Shown: positions 8,649 through 16,671 of the stretch, in pieces
Numbering within the stretch: the stretch's first letter is position 1
Layout: each line of letters begins with the position of its first letter
Origin: Bradyrhizobium altum
Lineage (GTDB): Bacteria; Pseudomonadota; Alphaproteobacteria; Rhizobiales; Xanthobacteraceae
DNA: 32,177 bases
Reading direction: 5' to 3'
Assembly: GCF_020889705.1 (NCBI RefSeq)
Contig: NZ_JACMYP010000077.1
Coordinates: 1-32,177 of the forward strand
Made by a program: the position numbers and the translations under genes
Notes under the pieces: model-generated
Database searches by the model: none
What the model was told of the DNA's origin: nothing
What the model saw: only the letters and a program-made list of their open reading frames with translations

Positions 8649-9080
8649 ATGTCCACCATCGCCTTTGATCAATTCGCCCTGACCCGGATTGCCGATTTCG
8701 CGCGGTCGCTGTCGCGGCTGCATCAGGCCTCGCGGCGCCAGCCGATCGACGACGACCAGCTCGACCGCGAGTTCAATGCGGTCTGCATGTCGATCTGGGG
8801 CTACACCACGGATGATTTCAGGGACGAGCTGTTCTCGAACGAGGATCACGCCTGGCTCGACTCGCTCGATGAGGCGCATGCGCGGATCTTCGCCGGCGAG
8901 CAGGGTTACGATCTCGTCGACGATCACGGCATGCTGACGGACTGGTGGGGCTATTGCTGGATGATCCTCGCCGAGAAGCGCGGCCTCCTCAACCCGGAGA
9001 ACCGCGCCGCCGCGCGGGCCGCGATCGAGGAGAAATACATGGCCGCGCCGAACGTGATCGGCGTGATCGTGGCGCGCTGA
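8649..9080 (+). CDS. Conserved hypothetical protein
   Basis: A 143-residue soluble, acidic protein with no signal peptide or membrane segment. It is rich in aromatic residues (SIWGYTTDDFRDELF, LTDWWGYCWMILAEKRGLL) and ends APNVIGVIVAR. ATG at 8649 is chosen because a GAGG site (8639-8643) lies just upstream. The longer frame from 8577 would add 24 residues with less typical codons. Codon use matches its neighbours, so it is very likely translated. I do not recognise a family. It stands alone, convergent with the DUF2865 gene. Confidence 0.75.
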   Translation: MSTIAFDQFALTRIADFARSLSRLHQASRRQPIDDDQLDREFNAVCMSIWGYTTDDFRDELFSNEDHAWLDSLDEAHARIFAGEQGYDLVDDHGMLTDWWGYCWMILAEKRGLLNPENRAAARAAIEEKYMAAPNVIGVIVAR

Positions 9081-9099
9081 GTGGCGCAGCTCGAAGCCG

Positions 9100-9936
9100 T
9101 CAGTTCGCCTCGGCCCGCTTAGCGGGCTTTGCGGCGTTGCCCTTCGGCACCACGGACGATGGTGCCGACGGCGCGACATCGCGGCTGGTTTCCGGCAGCG
9201 GCGCGTCGCTGGCGATCTCGGCGCTGACGGGAGCGACCTTCATTTCGCCGAGCCGCGCGCGCACCGCCGCGGTCAAGCCGGGATAGGAGGCGATCGGCGT
9301 GAAGTCGAACGACTGTTCGTTGCCGACGCGGACGCCGGTGTAGGCGACGAGGCCGTCGGAGGTCGCGATCACGTCGCCGGCACGCAGCGAGGCATCGAGC
9401 GCGAGGTCGACCGGCGCGAGCCCGGCCGGGTCGCGGCCGTTGCAGGTGCAGTCGGCGCGCAGCGCCTTGCGATAGGCGAAGGCGTTCTCGCTGTCGGCGT
9501 AGCGCTCACCCGTGGCCGAGGCGGAGCTGTCGATATGGCTGCCGTAGTAGACCTTGGTCGCGCTCGCGGGACAGAACGCCTGGCAGAGCTGCGCCGGCGT
9601 CGCGCTGCCGCGCATCGTCAGCGGAAAATACTTGCCGTCGCAGCTGCGCACGCAATACGCCGGTCCGGAACCGGCCACGCGCGGCGCCGAGGCCGGCGCG
9701 GACTGCTGCCGTTCCGGCTGCTGGTTGAGGCCGAACGGATCGGCGAAGAAATTGGCTTGCGGCGGGGCCTGCCGGCCCTGCTGCTTCTGGGAACCGCCGA
9801 AGAAGAAATCGAACAGGCCTTCGGCCGAGACGGGAGCGGGCACGACCAGGACGGAACCCGCAAACGCAGCGGCGGCAAGCATCACGCGGCGCCGCATGCG
9901 CCGATCACTCAACTCTGTACGCAACGCCAACTCCAC
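9100..9936 (-). CDS. DUF2865-type exported protein
   Basis: A 278-residue protein that looks exported. A basic N-terminus (RRMRRRVM) is followed by a hydrophobic run and a likely cleavage after VSA. Next comes a Gly/Gln/Pro-rich region (GGSQKQQGRQAPPQ) and then a domain with paired cysteines: YCVRSCDGKYFPL, LCQAFCPAS and DCTCNGRDPAG. I recognise the CDGKYFPL / CQAFCPA pattern as DUF2865, a periplasmic family of unknown function in Bradyrhizobium-type bacteria. The tail is Ala/Pro/Lys-rich. GTG at 9934-9936 with GAGG upstream is used; ATG at 9895-9897 is a reasonable alternative and would give a shorter signal peptide. Confidence 0.8.
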   Translation of the reverse strand: MELALRTELSDRRMRRRVMLAAAAFAGSVLVVPAPVSAEGLFDFFFGGSQKQQGRQAPPQANFFADPFGLNQQPERQQSAPASAPRVAGSGPAYCVRSCDGKYFPLTMRGSATPAQLCQAFCPASATKVYYGSHIDSSASATGERYADSENAFAYRKALRADCTCNGRDPAGLAPVDLALDASLRAGDVIATSDGLVAYTGVRVGNEQSFDFTPIASYPGLTAAVRARLGEMKVAPVSAEIASDAPLPETSRDVAPSAPSSVVPKGNAAKPAKRAEAN

Positions 9937-10051
9937 CCGACGCGCCTCGCCGCGGCGACAAGGTGCCCCGGCGGCTTCACCATAGTGCCGGATGGTAAAC
10001 GAGCGATTGATCAGGGTGACGGCGCCGGAAGGAGTTGACGTTGCGCGGACG

Positions 10052-10208
10052 CCTCTTCACCTCGCCCCGCTTGCGGGGAGAGGTCGGATCGCATGAGCGG
10101 AGCGGAATGCGATCCGGGTGAGGGGTACAGGTCTCACCGCGTTCACGGCTCGTGGGAGCAGCCCCTCACCCCAACCCTCTCCCCGTAAGAACGGGGCGAG
10201 GGAGAGGA
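10052..10208. repeat. Palindromic intergenic repeat, family C copy 1
   Basis: Contains CCTCGCCCCGC-TT-GCGGGGAGAGG, then CGGGTGAGGGG, a variable middle, CAGCCCCTCACCCCAACC and CCCGT..ACGGGGCGAGG. It is made of nested hairpins and lies downstream of pyrE. A second copy with the same order of blocks sits inside an open reading frame at about 28975-29094. Confidence 0.85.
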
Positions 10209-10215
10209 AAGACCG

Positions 10216-10779
10216 TCAGTCCTTCAAGAACTCGCCGGCCTTGTACAGCGCGCGGAACGGCAAGCCGGCTTCGGCGAATGTCTCGGTCGCGCCTTCCTCG
10301 CGGTCGACCATGGTGAAGACCAGCGCGATCTCGCCGCCGGCCTCGCGCACGGCTTCCACCGCCTTCAGCGCCGAGCCGCCTGTCGTGGTGACGTCCTCGA
10401 CGATCACGATGCGCTTGCCCGCCAGGCTCTCGCCCTTGGCGAGCCCTTCGACGGCGAGCCGCGCGCCGTGCTCCTTCGGCTTCTTGCGCACGAAGAACGC
10501 GGCAATCGGATGACCCTTCAGCCATGACAGCTGTGCAATCGCGCCGGCGAGCGGCACCGCGCCCATTTCGAGTCCGCCGACGAAATCGAGCCTGTCGTCC
10601 TTCAGCGCTTCATAGGTGAGCTCGGCGAGCAGCGCCGCGCCTTCGGGATCGAGCATCGTCGGCTTCAGGTTGAAATAGAAATCGCTCTTGCGGCCCGACG
10701 CCAACGTGATCTCGCCGCGGCCGAACGAACGCTTGCGGATGATCTCGGCGAGGCGAGCGCGGGAGGCTGATTTGGACAA
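10216..10779 (-). CDS. pyrE: Orotate phosphoribosyltransferase
   Basis: Joins orotate and PRPP to form orotidine 5'-monophosphate in pyrimidine synthesis, in the cytoplasm. The 187-residue product carries the PRPP-binding signature IVIVEDVTTTGGSA (about 124-137), the N-terminal ASGRKSDFYFNLKP, and RKKPKEHG in the flexible catalytic loop region. The start is TTG at 10777-10779. The next codons upstream in this frame run into a TAA only 15 bases away, no ATG occurs in the first 40 codons, and AAGGGA lies just upstream. The product MSKSASRARLAEIIRKR matches what I recall for relatives. A family C repeat follows the stop. Confidence 0.94.
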   Translation of the reverse strand: MSKSASRARLAEIIRKRSFGRGEITLASGRKSDFYFNLKPTMLDPEGAALLAELTYEALKDDRLDFVGGLEMGAVPLAGAIAQLSWLKGHPIAAFFVRKKPKEHGARLAVEGLAKGESLAGKRIVIVEDVTTTGGSALKAVEAVREAGGEIALVFTMVDREEGATETFAEAGLPFRALYKAGEFLKD

Positions 10780-11006
10780 AGGCTTTTTCCCTTAGGGGTT
10801 CTTTGGGGGCTCTGAGGCGGCCGGCAATCTATCGGCGGTCTCCCGCACATTCCAGCGGGTAAATCCCGCCGTCAACAGTGCCCGCGCCGCCATTTCAGCG
10901 CAGCCGTGTGCGGAAAGCGCGGGTTGTGCGGCCGTTCCAATCCTCCTAAAGCAGGCGCCAAACACTCGGCTGGACGCCCGGCCAAACACTTGCACGGGAA
11001 GCGGAA

Positions 11007-11633
11007 ATGACCATCGAGCTGCACACCTGGAACACCCCCAATGGCCGCAAGATCTCGGTGGCGTTGGAGGAAATGGGGCTGCCCTACAAGGTGATCCCGG
11101 TGAATATCGGCAAGGGCGAGCAGATGGCGCCCGCGTTCCTCGCGATCAGCCCGAACAACAAGATCCCGGCGATCGTCGATCCGGATGGTCCCGGCGGCAA
11201 GCCGGTCAGCATCTTCGAGTCCGGCGCGATCCTGCTCTATCTCGGCGAGAAGACCGGCAAGTTCCTGCCGAAACCGCTGGCCGAGCGGATTCCGGTCTAT
11301 GAGTGGCTGATGTGGCAGATGGGCGGTTTCGGCCCGATGCCGGGTCAGGTGCACCATTTCATCGCGCTGGAGAACGAGCAGGACCGCGCCTATGGCCTGA
11401 AGCGCTACATGGCCGAGACGCGGCGGCTCTACGGCGTGCTGGACCGCCGGCTGGATGGCCGCGATTTCGTCGCCGGCGATCTCTCGGTCGCCGATTTCGC
11501 CATCCTCGGCTGGGCCTGGCGCCACCCGCGCCACAAGGTCGATCTCGCCGACTTCCCCAACGTCAAGCGCTGGTACGAGACGCTGATGGCCCGCCCGGCG
11601 ACGAAGCGGGGTATGGAGGCGAAGCTGGATTGA
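11007..11633 (+). CDS. Glutathione S-transferase, YfcG/YghU-like
   Basis: A 208-residue cytosolic GST with an N-terminal thioredoxin fold and a C-terminal helical domain. TPNGRKISVALEE (10-22), SPNNKIPAIVDPDG and FESGAILLYLGEKTG closely parallel the nu-class disulfide-bond oxidoreductases YfcG/YghU of E. coli, as does WLMWQMGGFGPMPGQVHHF. In that class Thr-Pro-Asn replaces the usual catalytic Tyr/Ser, and activity is mainly disulfide reduction with glutathione. The C-terminal domain contains the usual LSVADFAILGWAW. The gene is divergent from pyrE. A direct repeat GCCAAACACT (10957-10966 and 10981-10990) lies just upstream. Confidence 0.92.
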   Translation: MTIELHTWNTPNGRKISVALEEMGLPYKVIPVNIGKGEQMAPAFLAISPNNKIPAIVDPDGPGGKPVSIFESGAILLYLGEKTGKFLPKPLAERIPVYEWLMWQMGGFGPMPGQVHHFIALENEQDRAYGLKRYMAETRRLYGVLDRRLDGRDFVAGDLSVADFAILGWAWRHPRHKVDLADFPNVKRWYETLMARPATKRGMEAKLD

Positions 11634-11690
11634 AGACCGCTGAATCGTAGGATGGGATTGTCAGTCGGGCAATCGTACAGCCGTCTCTCT

Positions 11691-11795
11691 CGTCATTCCG
11701 GGGCTCGCCGTAGGCGAGAACCCGGAATCCATTCATCCAAACGTTATGTGGCTTGATGGATTCCGGGCTCGTGCTTCGCACGCCCCGGAATGACG
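11691..11795. repeat. Palindromic intergenic repeat, family D
   Basis: The arms CGTCATTCCGGGGCTCG and CACGCCCCGGAATGACG, with inner CCCGGAATCCAT / ATGGATTCCGGG, surround a short unique centre. Each arm has its own small hairpin (CTCGCC-GTA-GGCGAG on the left). It lies downstream of the GST gene. Confidence 0.82.
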
Positions 11796-11810
11796 ATGGA
11801 AAGCCCTAGA

Positions 11811-11885
11811 ATGGGTAGAGCGAAGCGGAACCCATCATCTCAACGCTCGGCACGAAGTTGATGGGTTTCGCTGCGCTCTACCCAT
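11811..11885. repeat. Palindromic intergenic repeat, family E
   Basis: ATGGGTAGAGCGAAGCG (from 11811) with AACCCATCA pairs with TGATGGGTTTCGC and GCGCTCTACCCAT (to 11885), around a 21-base centre. It ends 17 bases before the stop codon of the LysE-type gene on the minus strand and could help end transcription there. Confidence 0.78.
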
Positions 11886-11901
11886 GCTACGCGCCGCGCC
11901 G

Positions 11902-12537
11902 CTACGCCCGCCGCGCCTCGAGCGCCATCTTCATCGCGAGCCCCGCGAGCACCGTGCCCATCAGCCAGCGCTGCACCACGAGCCAGGTCGGGCGGGTGCC
12001 GAGAAACACCGCGATCGAGCCGGCGGCGAGTGCGATCATCGCGTTGACGCTGACGCTGATCACGATCTGGATCGAGCCGAGTGCGAGCGACTGCGACAGC
12101 ACGCTGCCGCCGGCGGGATCGATGAACTGCGGCAGCAGCGCCAGATAGAGCATCGCGATCTTCGGGTTCAGCAGATTGGTGAGAAAGCCCATTGCGAACA
12201 ATTTGCGCGGGCCGTCGACCTTCAGCGCCTTGACCTGGAACGGCGAGCGGCCGCCGGGCCTCACGGCCTGCCACGCCAGCCAGAGCAGGTAGCCCGCGCC
12301 GGCAAAGCGCAGCGCGTCATAGGCGTAGGGAATTGCAAACAGCAGTGCGGTAATGCCGAACGCCGCGCACAGCATGTAGAACACGAAGCCGAGCGCGACG
12401 CCGCCGAGCGAGACGATGCCGGCCGCCGGCCCCTGCGCGATCGAGCGCGAGATCAGATACATCATGTTCGGCCCGGGTGTCAGCACCATGCCGAGGCAGA
12501 CGAGCGCAAAGCCGAGCAGGGCGGATGTGTGGGGCAT
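11902..12537 (-). CDS. LysE/RhtB family amino-acid exporter
   Basis: A 211-residue inner-membrane protein with about six hydrophobic segments. It carries the family hallmark LTPGPNMMYLISRSIAQGPAAG near residues 20-40 and the second hallmark FLTNLLNPKIAMLYLALLPQF, which identify the LysE/RhtB efflux family. Members export amino acids or related solutes such as homoserine and threonine; the substrate here is unknown. ATG at 12535-12537 is preferred over an upstream in-frame GTG at 12559-12561, because MPHTSALLGFALVCLG places the first membrane segment normally. It lies downstream of polA on the same strand, about 110 bases apart. Confidence 0.9.
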   Translation of the reverse strand: MPHTSALLGFALVCLGMVLTPGPNMMYLISRSIAQGPAAGIVSLGGVALGFVFYMLCAAFGITALLFAIPYAYDALRFAGAGYLLWLAWQAVRPGGRSPFQVKALKVDGPRKLFAMGFLTNLLNPKIAMLYLALLPQFIDPAGGSVLSQSLALGSIQIVISVSVNAMIALAAGSIAVFLGTRPTWLVVQRWLMGTVLAGLAMKMALEARRA

Positions 12538-12650
12538 GATGGGTCTCGCGAGGGGATACACGCACTTCTAGCGTGTCATCCGCCGCGCGGCCATGCTGGA
12601 ATTGCTCTCGGAGCAATGTGGTTCGGCAAGCGGGAGAGGCAAAGCGCTCC

Positions 12651-15600
12651 TCAATGCGCCTCGTCCCAGTTGTTCGCGGCGCGGGCGTCGACCTGCAGCG
12701 GCAGCGACAGGATCACGGCGGGGAACGGCGCGTCCTGCATCACCTTCTGCACCACCGGCAGCGTCGCCGCGACCTCGTTGTCGGGTACCTCGAAGATCAG
12801 TTCGTCGTGCACCTGCAGCAGCATCTGCGCCGAGAGCTTCTTCTCGGCGAGTGCGTCCTCGACCCGGATCATGGCGCGGCGGATGATGTCGGCCGCGGTG
12901 CCCTGCAAGCGCGCGTTGATCGAGGCGCGTTCGTTGAAGGCGCGCACCGAGGCGTTGGACGCCTTGATGTCGGGGTAGTAGCACTTGCGGCCGAACAGCG
13001 TCGTCACATAGCCGTTGCGGCGGCAGAAGTCCTTGGTCTCGTCCATATAGGCGCGGATGCCCGGGAAGCGCTCGAAATACTTCTTGATGTAGGCTGAGGC
13101 TTCCTCGCGCGCGATGCCGAGCTGGTTGGCGAGGCCGAACGCCGAGATGCCGTAGATGATGCCGAAATTGATCGCCTTGGCGCGGCGCCGCACCTCGCTC
13201 GGCATGTCCTTGATCGGCACGCCGAACATTTCGGAAGCGGTCATGGCGTGAATGTCGAGCCCGTCGCGGAATGCCTGGCGCAGCACCGGCACGTCGGCGA
13301 TCTCGGCGAGCAGTCGCAGCTCGATCTGGGAGTAGTCGGCCGACACCAGCTTGTGGCCTGGTGTCGCGATGAAGGCGCGGCGAATCTTGCGGCCGTCCTC
13401 GGTTCGCACCGGGATGTTCTGCAGGTTCGGTTCGTTCGACGACAGCCGGCCTGTGGTCGTCGCCGCCAGCGCGTAGGTCGTGTGCACGCGATGGGTTTGC
13501 GGGTTGACATAGTTCGGCAGCGCGTCGGTGTAGGTCGATTTCAGCTTCGAGACCTGGCGCCACTCGAGGATCTTCTTCGGGAAGTCGTGGCCCTGTTCGG
13601 CGAGATCGTCGAGCACCTGCGCGGTGGTCGACCAGGCGCCGGTCTTGGTCTTGGTGCCGCCGGGCAATCCCATCTTGCCGAAGATGATGTCGCCGATCTG
13701 CTTCGGGCTGCCGACATTGACCGGCTCGCCGGCGATGTCCTGGATCTCGGCCTCGACGCGGGCCGCGGTCTGGGCGAAATCGCCCGATAGCCGCGACAGC
13801 ACCTGGCGGTCGATCGAGATGCCGCGACGCTCCATCCGCGCCAGCACCGACACCAGCGGCCGTTCCAGCGTCTCGTAGACCGTCGTCATCCGTTCGGCGA
13901 CGAGGCGCGGCTTCAGCACGCGCCATAGCCGCAGGATCAGGTCGGCGCTCTCGGCGGCATATTCGGTCGCCTTGTCGATCGTGACCTGATCGAAGGTCAG
14001 CTTGCCCTTGCCGCTGCCGACGAGGCCGCCATAGCTGACGACGGCATGCCCGAACCAGCGCTCGGCGAGCGCCTCCAGCGCATGCGAGCCGCGGCCGGCA
14101 TCGAGCGCGTAGGACATCAGCTGGGCGTCATCGATGTTGCGCAGCGTGACGCCGTGCTGCGCCAAGGTCACCGAGGTGAACTTGACGTTGAAGCCGACCT
14201 TCTGGATGCCGGCGGACTCCAGCAGCGGCCTCAAGGCCTTCAGCGCATCGGCAGTCTTGATCTGGCCGGGCGCGAGCCCCGCATCAAACAGCCCGGCGCC
14301 GCCACCGGCCTGCCGGTGGCTGAGCGGGATGTAGCAGGCATCGTTCGGCGCTACCGCTAGTGCCAGTCCCGACAACTCGGCCTGCATCGGATCGATCGAT
14401 TCCGACATCGCCTCGATCGCGATGTAGCCGGTGTCGTGCGCACGCGCGACAAAGGCGTTGAGCTGGTCGAGGCTGCCGATCGCCTGGTAGGCCTTGCGAT
14501 CGAAGCCGGTCTTGCGGATCGTTTCGCCGCGGGCCTCGGCCAGCGTTGCCGGCGTGCCCTTCAGGCTGGAGTTCTTGTCGTCGCGTGCGCCGGTCGGCTT
14601 GGCGCGCTCCCTCGTTGGCGAACCTGCCGGTGCGGCGGTTGACGGTGCGTCTCCCGGCGCGGGCGTCACATCCGACGGCGGCAGCGGCGAGAACACGCTG
14701 GCGCCGCTCTTGTTGCCGGGATCGGCATCGACATTGGCAGGGTCGATCTGCGCATAGTCGGCGACGCGGCGGGTGAGGGTGGAGAACTCCATCGCCTTGA
14801 GGAAGGCGACCAGCCGGCGCGAGTCGGGCTCGTGCACCGCGAGGTCGTCGAGCGGCACCTCGAGATCGACCTTGTCGTCGAGCAGCACGAGCTGGCGCGA
14901 GATGCGCGCCTTCTCGGCGTTCTCGAGCAGCGCCTCGCGCCGCTTCGGCTGCTTGATCTCGCCGGCGCGGAACAGCAGCTGATCGAGATCGCCATACTCG
15001 ATGATCAGCTGGGCGGCAGTCTTGATGCCGATGCCGGGTACGCCCGGCACGTTGTCGGTGGAATCGCCGGCCAGCGCCTGCACCTCGACCACCTTTTCGG
15101 GCGGCACGCCGAATTTCTCGATCACCTCATCGCGGCCGATGCGGCGATCCTTCATCGTGTCGTACATCACGACCTTGTCGTTGACGAGCTGCATCAGATC
15201 CTTGTCCGATGACACGATCGTCGTGGTCGCGCCGCGCTCGGTGGCCAGCCGCGCATAGGTCGCGATCAGATCGTCGGCCTCGAAGCCGGCCTGCTCGAGG
15301 CAGGGCAGCTCGAAGGCGCGCACCGCCTCGCGGATCAGGGCGAATTGCGGGATCAAATCGTCGGGCGCCGGCGGCCGGTGCGCCTTGTAGTCGGGATAGA
15401 GCTTGTTGCGGAACGTGATCTCCGATTTGTCGAACACGATCGCCAGATGCGTCGGCCGGTTGTCCTCCGGCATGTCGCGCAACAGCTTCCACAGCATGTT
15501 GCAGAAGCCGAGCACGGCATTGACCTGCAGCCCGTCGGACTTGCGGTTCAGCGGCGGCAGCGCGTGATAGGCGCGGAAGATGTAGCCCGAACCATCGACC

Positions 15601-15701
15601 AGGAAGACGTGGTCGCCCTCAGCCGCAGCCTTGGCGGCGACGGGGTTGGCTGCGGTCTTCGGGGTTGGCTTGGCGGGGTCTTTGGAGGCTGTTTTCGGCA
15701 T
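12651..15701 (-). CDS. polA: DNA polymerase I with degenerate 3'-5' exonuclease domain
   Basis: Repair and Okazaki-fragment polymerase of 1016 residues. Order: 5'-nuclease (about 31-320, starting VFLVDGSGYIFRAYHALPP), a Pro/Ala/Ser-rich linker (about 325-395), a 3'-5' exonuclease fold (about 400-600) and the polymerase. Polymerase motifs are intact: motif A SADYSQIELR (787-796), motif B RRRAKAINFGIIYG (838-851) and motif C VHDELIFEV (964-972). In the exonuclease fold the usual D-x-E is E430-A-M432, the Asp in the second motif (VGFNVKF) is Thr509, and YAAED has become YAAES (Ser585). By comparison with E. coli Asp355, Glu357, Asp424 and Asp501, proofreading is probably lost. The linker also makes it longer than E. 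coli Pol I (928 residues). The start is ATG at 15699-15701. Confidence 0.96.
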   Translation of the reverse strand: MPKTASKDPAKPTPKTAANPVAAKAAAEGDHVFLVDGSGYIFRAYHALPPLNRKSDGLQVNAVLGFCNMLWKLLRDMPEDNRPTHLAIVFDKSEITFRNKLYPDYKAHRPPAPDDLIPQFALIREAVRAFELPCLEQAGFEADDLIATYARLATERGATTTIVSSDKDLMQLVNDKVVMYDTMKDRRIGRDEVIEKFGVPPEKVVEVQALAGDSTDNVPGVPGIGIKTAAQLIIEYGDLDQLLFRAGEIKQPKRREALLENAEKARISRQLVLLDDKVDLEVPLDDLAVHEPDSRRLVAFLKAMEFSTLTRRVADYAQIDPANVDADPGNKSGASVFSPLPPSDVTPAPGDAPSTAAPAGSPTRERAKPTGARDDKNSSLKGTPATLAEARGETIRKTGFDRKAYQAIGSLDQLNAFVARAHDTGYIAIEAMSESIDPMQAELSGLALAVAPNDACYIPLSHRQAGGGAGLFDAGLAPGQIKTADALKALRPLLESAGIQKVGFNVKFTSVTLAQHGVTLRNIDDAQLMSYALDAGRGSHALEALAERWFGHAVVSYGGLVGSGKGKLTFDQVTIDKATEYAAESADLILRLWRVLKPRLVAERMTTVYETLERPLVSVLARMERRGISIDRQVLSRLSGDFAQTAARVEAEIQDIAGEPVNVGSPKQIGDIIFGKMGLPGGTKTKTGAWSTTAQVLDDLAEQGHDFPKKILEWRQVSKLKSTYTDALPNYVNPQTHRVHTTYALAATTTGRLSSNEPNLQNIPVRTEDGRKIRRAFIATPGHKLVSADYSQIELRLLAEIADVPVLRQAFRDGLDIHAMTASEMFGVPIKDMPSEVRRRAKAINFGIIYGISAFGLANQLGIAREEASAYIKKYFERFPGIRAYMDETKDFCRRNGYVTTLFGRKCYYPDIKASNASVRAFNERASINARLQGTAADIIRRAMIRVEDALAEKKLSAQMLLQVHDELIFEVPDNEVAATLPVVQKVMQDAPFPAVILSLPLQVDARAANNWDEAH

Positions 15702-15809
15702 GGCCGAAACTTAGGGATTTTTGCGCGGATTGACAGCCTTACATGTGTGGATTCCGGGTGTGCCGCACAGCCAAATCGATCAATTCGAGGATGATGTACA
15801 GGCGTGGTC

Positions 15810-15917
15810 CCGTCATCCTAAGGTGCGAGCGCAGCGAGCCTCGAAGGATGAACGGCCCCACCGGTGGCCGTCGACCCTTCGAGACGCGCGCAAGAGCGCG
15901 CTCCTCAGGGTGACGGG
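15810..15917. repeat. Palindromic intergenic repeat, family A copy 2
   Basis: Begins CCGTCATCCTAAGGTGCG and ends CTCCTCAGGGTGACGGG, with a core of CCTCGAAGGATG ... GGTGGCCGTCGACCCTTCG. The right half matches the reverse complement of the left half of copy 1 (2635-2740). It lies between the response regulator gene and polA. Confidence 0.85.
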
Positions 15918-15933
15918 GCAGCTGCGGAATAGG

Positions 15934-16671
15934 CTAAGCCTTGTCGCCGGTCGGCGAGAACAGATAGCCGCCGCCGCGGATGGTCCGGATCACCGACGGC
16001 TTGGTCGGGTCGAATTCGATCTTGCGGCGGATGCGCATGATACGCAGGTCGACGGCGCGGTCGAAGGCTTCCGCGTCGCGGGCATTGGCCAGTTCCAGCA
16101 GCCGCTCGCGCGACAGCACGCGCTTCGGGTTGGCGGCGAACACCTTGAGCAGGCCGAATTCGGAGGCCGTCAGCGGATGCTCATTGCCCTCGTCGTCGCG
16201 CAGCGCCTGGGCCTCGAGATCGAGCCATTTGGTGCCGAACCGCACCAGCTGCTCCTTTTCGGCCTTCGCGCTCGCCGGTTCCGGCGCAGCCGATTTCGCC
16301 GGCCCGCTCCGCCGCAGCACCGAGCGGATGCGCGCCATCAGCTCGCGCAGTTCGCAGGGCTTGGCCACGTAATCGTCGGCGCCGAGCTCGAGCCCGACCA
16401 CCCGATCGATCGGGCTGGCAGTAGCTGTCAGCATGATGACGGGGACGTTGATCTTGCTCTTGAGGTCGCGAATGATCGAGAGCCCGTCTTCCTCGGGCAT
16501 GTTGAGGTCCAGCACCACGAGATCGGGCGTGCTGCTCTCGATCTCCTTGCGCAGGCTCTTGCCGCCATCGCACAGCGTCACGCCGAAGCCGTGCATCTTG
16601 AGGTAATCGCCGACCATCTCGCGGGCCGGCGCCTCATCGTCGACGATGAAGATATGCGGGTTCTGGTTCAT
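15934..16671 (-). CDS. OmpR/PhoB-type response regulator
   Basis: A 245-residue two-component output protein. The receiver domain (about 5-120) has the acidic pair Asp11-Asp12, the phospho-acceptor Asp55 in LVVLDLNMPEEDG, Thr82 in MLTATAS and Lys104 in VAKP. An Ala/Lys-rich linker follows, then a winged-helix DNA-binding domain (about 145-240) with LTASEFGLLKVFAANPKRVLSR and a terminal RTIRGGGYLF hairpin. The frame is open far upstream, but the ATG at 16669-16671 overlaps the upstream kinase stop codon (ATGA), which indicates translational coupling and fixes the start. It is the last gene of a four-gene signalling operon and its likely DNA-binding output. Confidence 0.92.
   Translation of the reverse strand: MNQNPHIFIVDDEAPAREMVGDYLKMHGFGVTLCDGGKSLRKEIESSTPDLVVLDLNMPEEDGLSIIRDLKSKINVPVIMLTATASPIDRVVGLELGADDYVAKPCELRELMARIRSVLRRSGPAKSAAPEPASAKAEKEQLVRFGTKWLDLEAQALRDDEGNEHPLTASEFGLLKVFAANPKRVLSRERLLELANARDAEAFDRAVDLRIMRIRRKIEFDPTKPSVIRTIRGGGYLFSPTGDKA

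Noticed and set aside
12601..12617. Hairpin ATTGCTC-TCG-GAGCAAT downstream of polA
   Set aside because: Perfect 7-bp stem but no T-run after it in the polA direction, so not called a terminator.
14580..14730. Palindromic repeat insertion as origin of the polA linker
   Set aside because: The DNA for the Pro/Ala/Ser-rich linker shows no arm complementarity and no match to any repeat family in the window.
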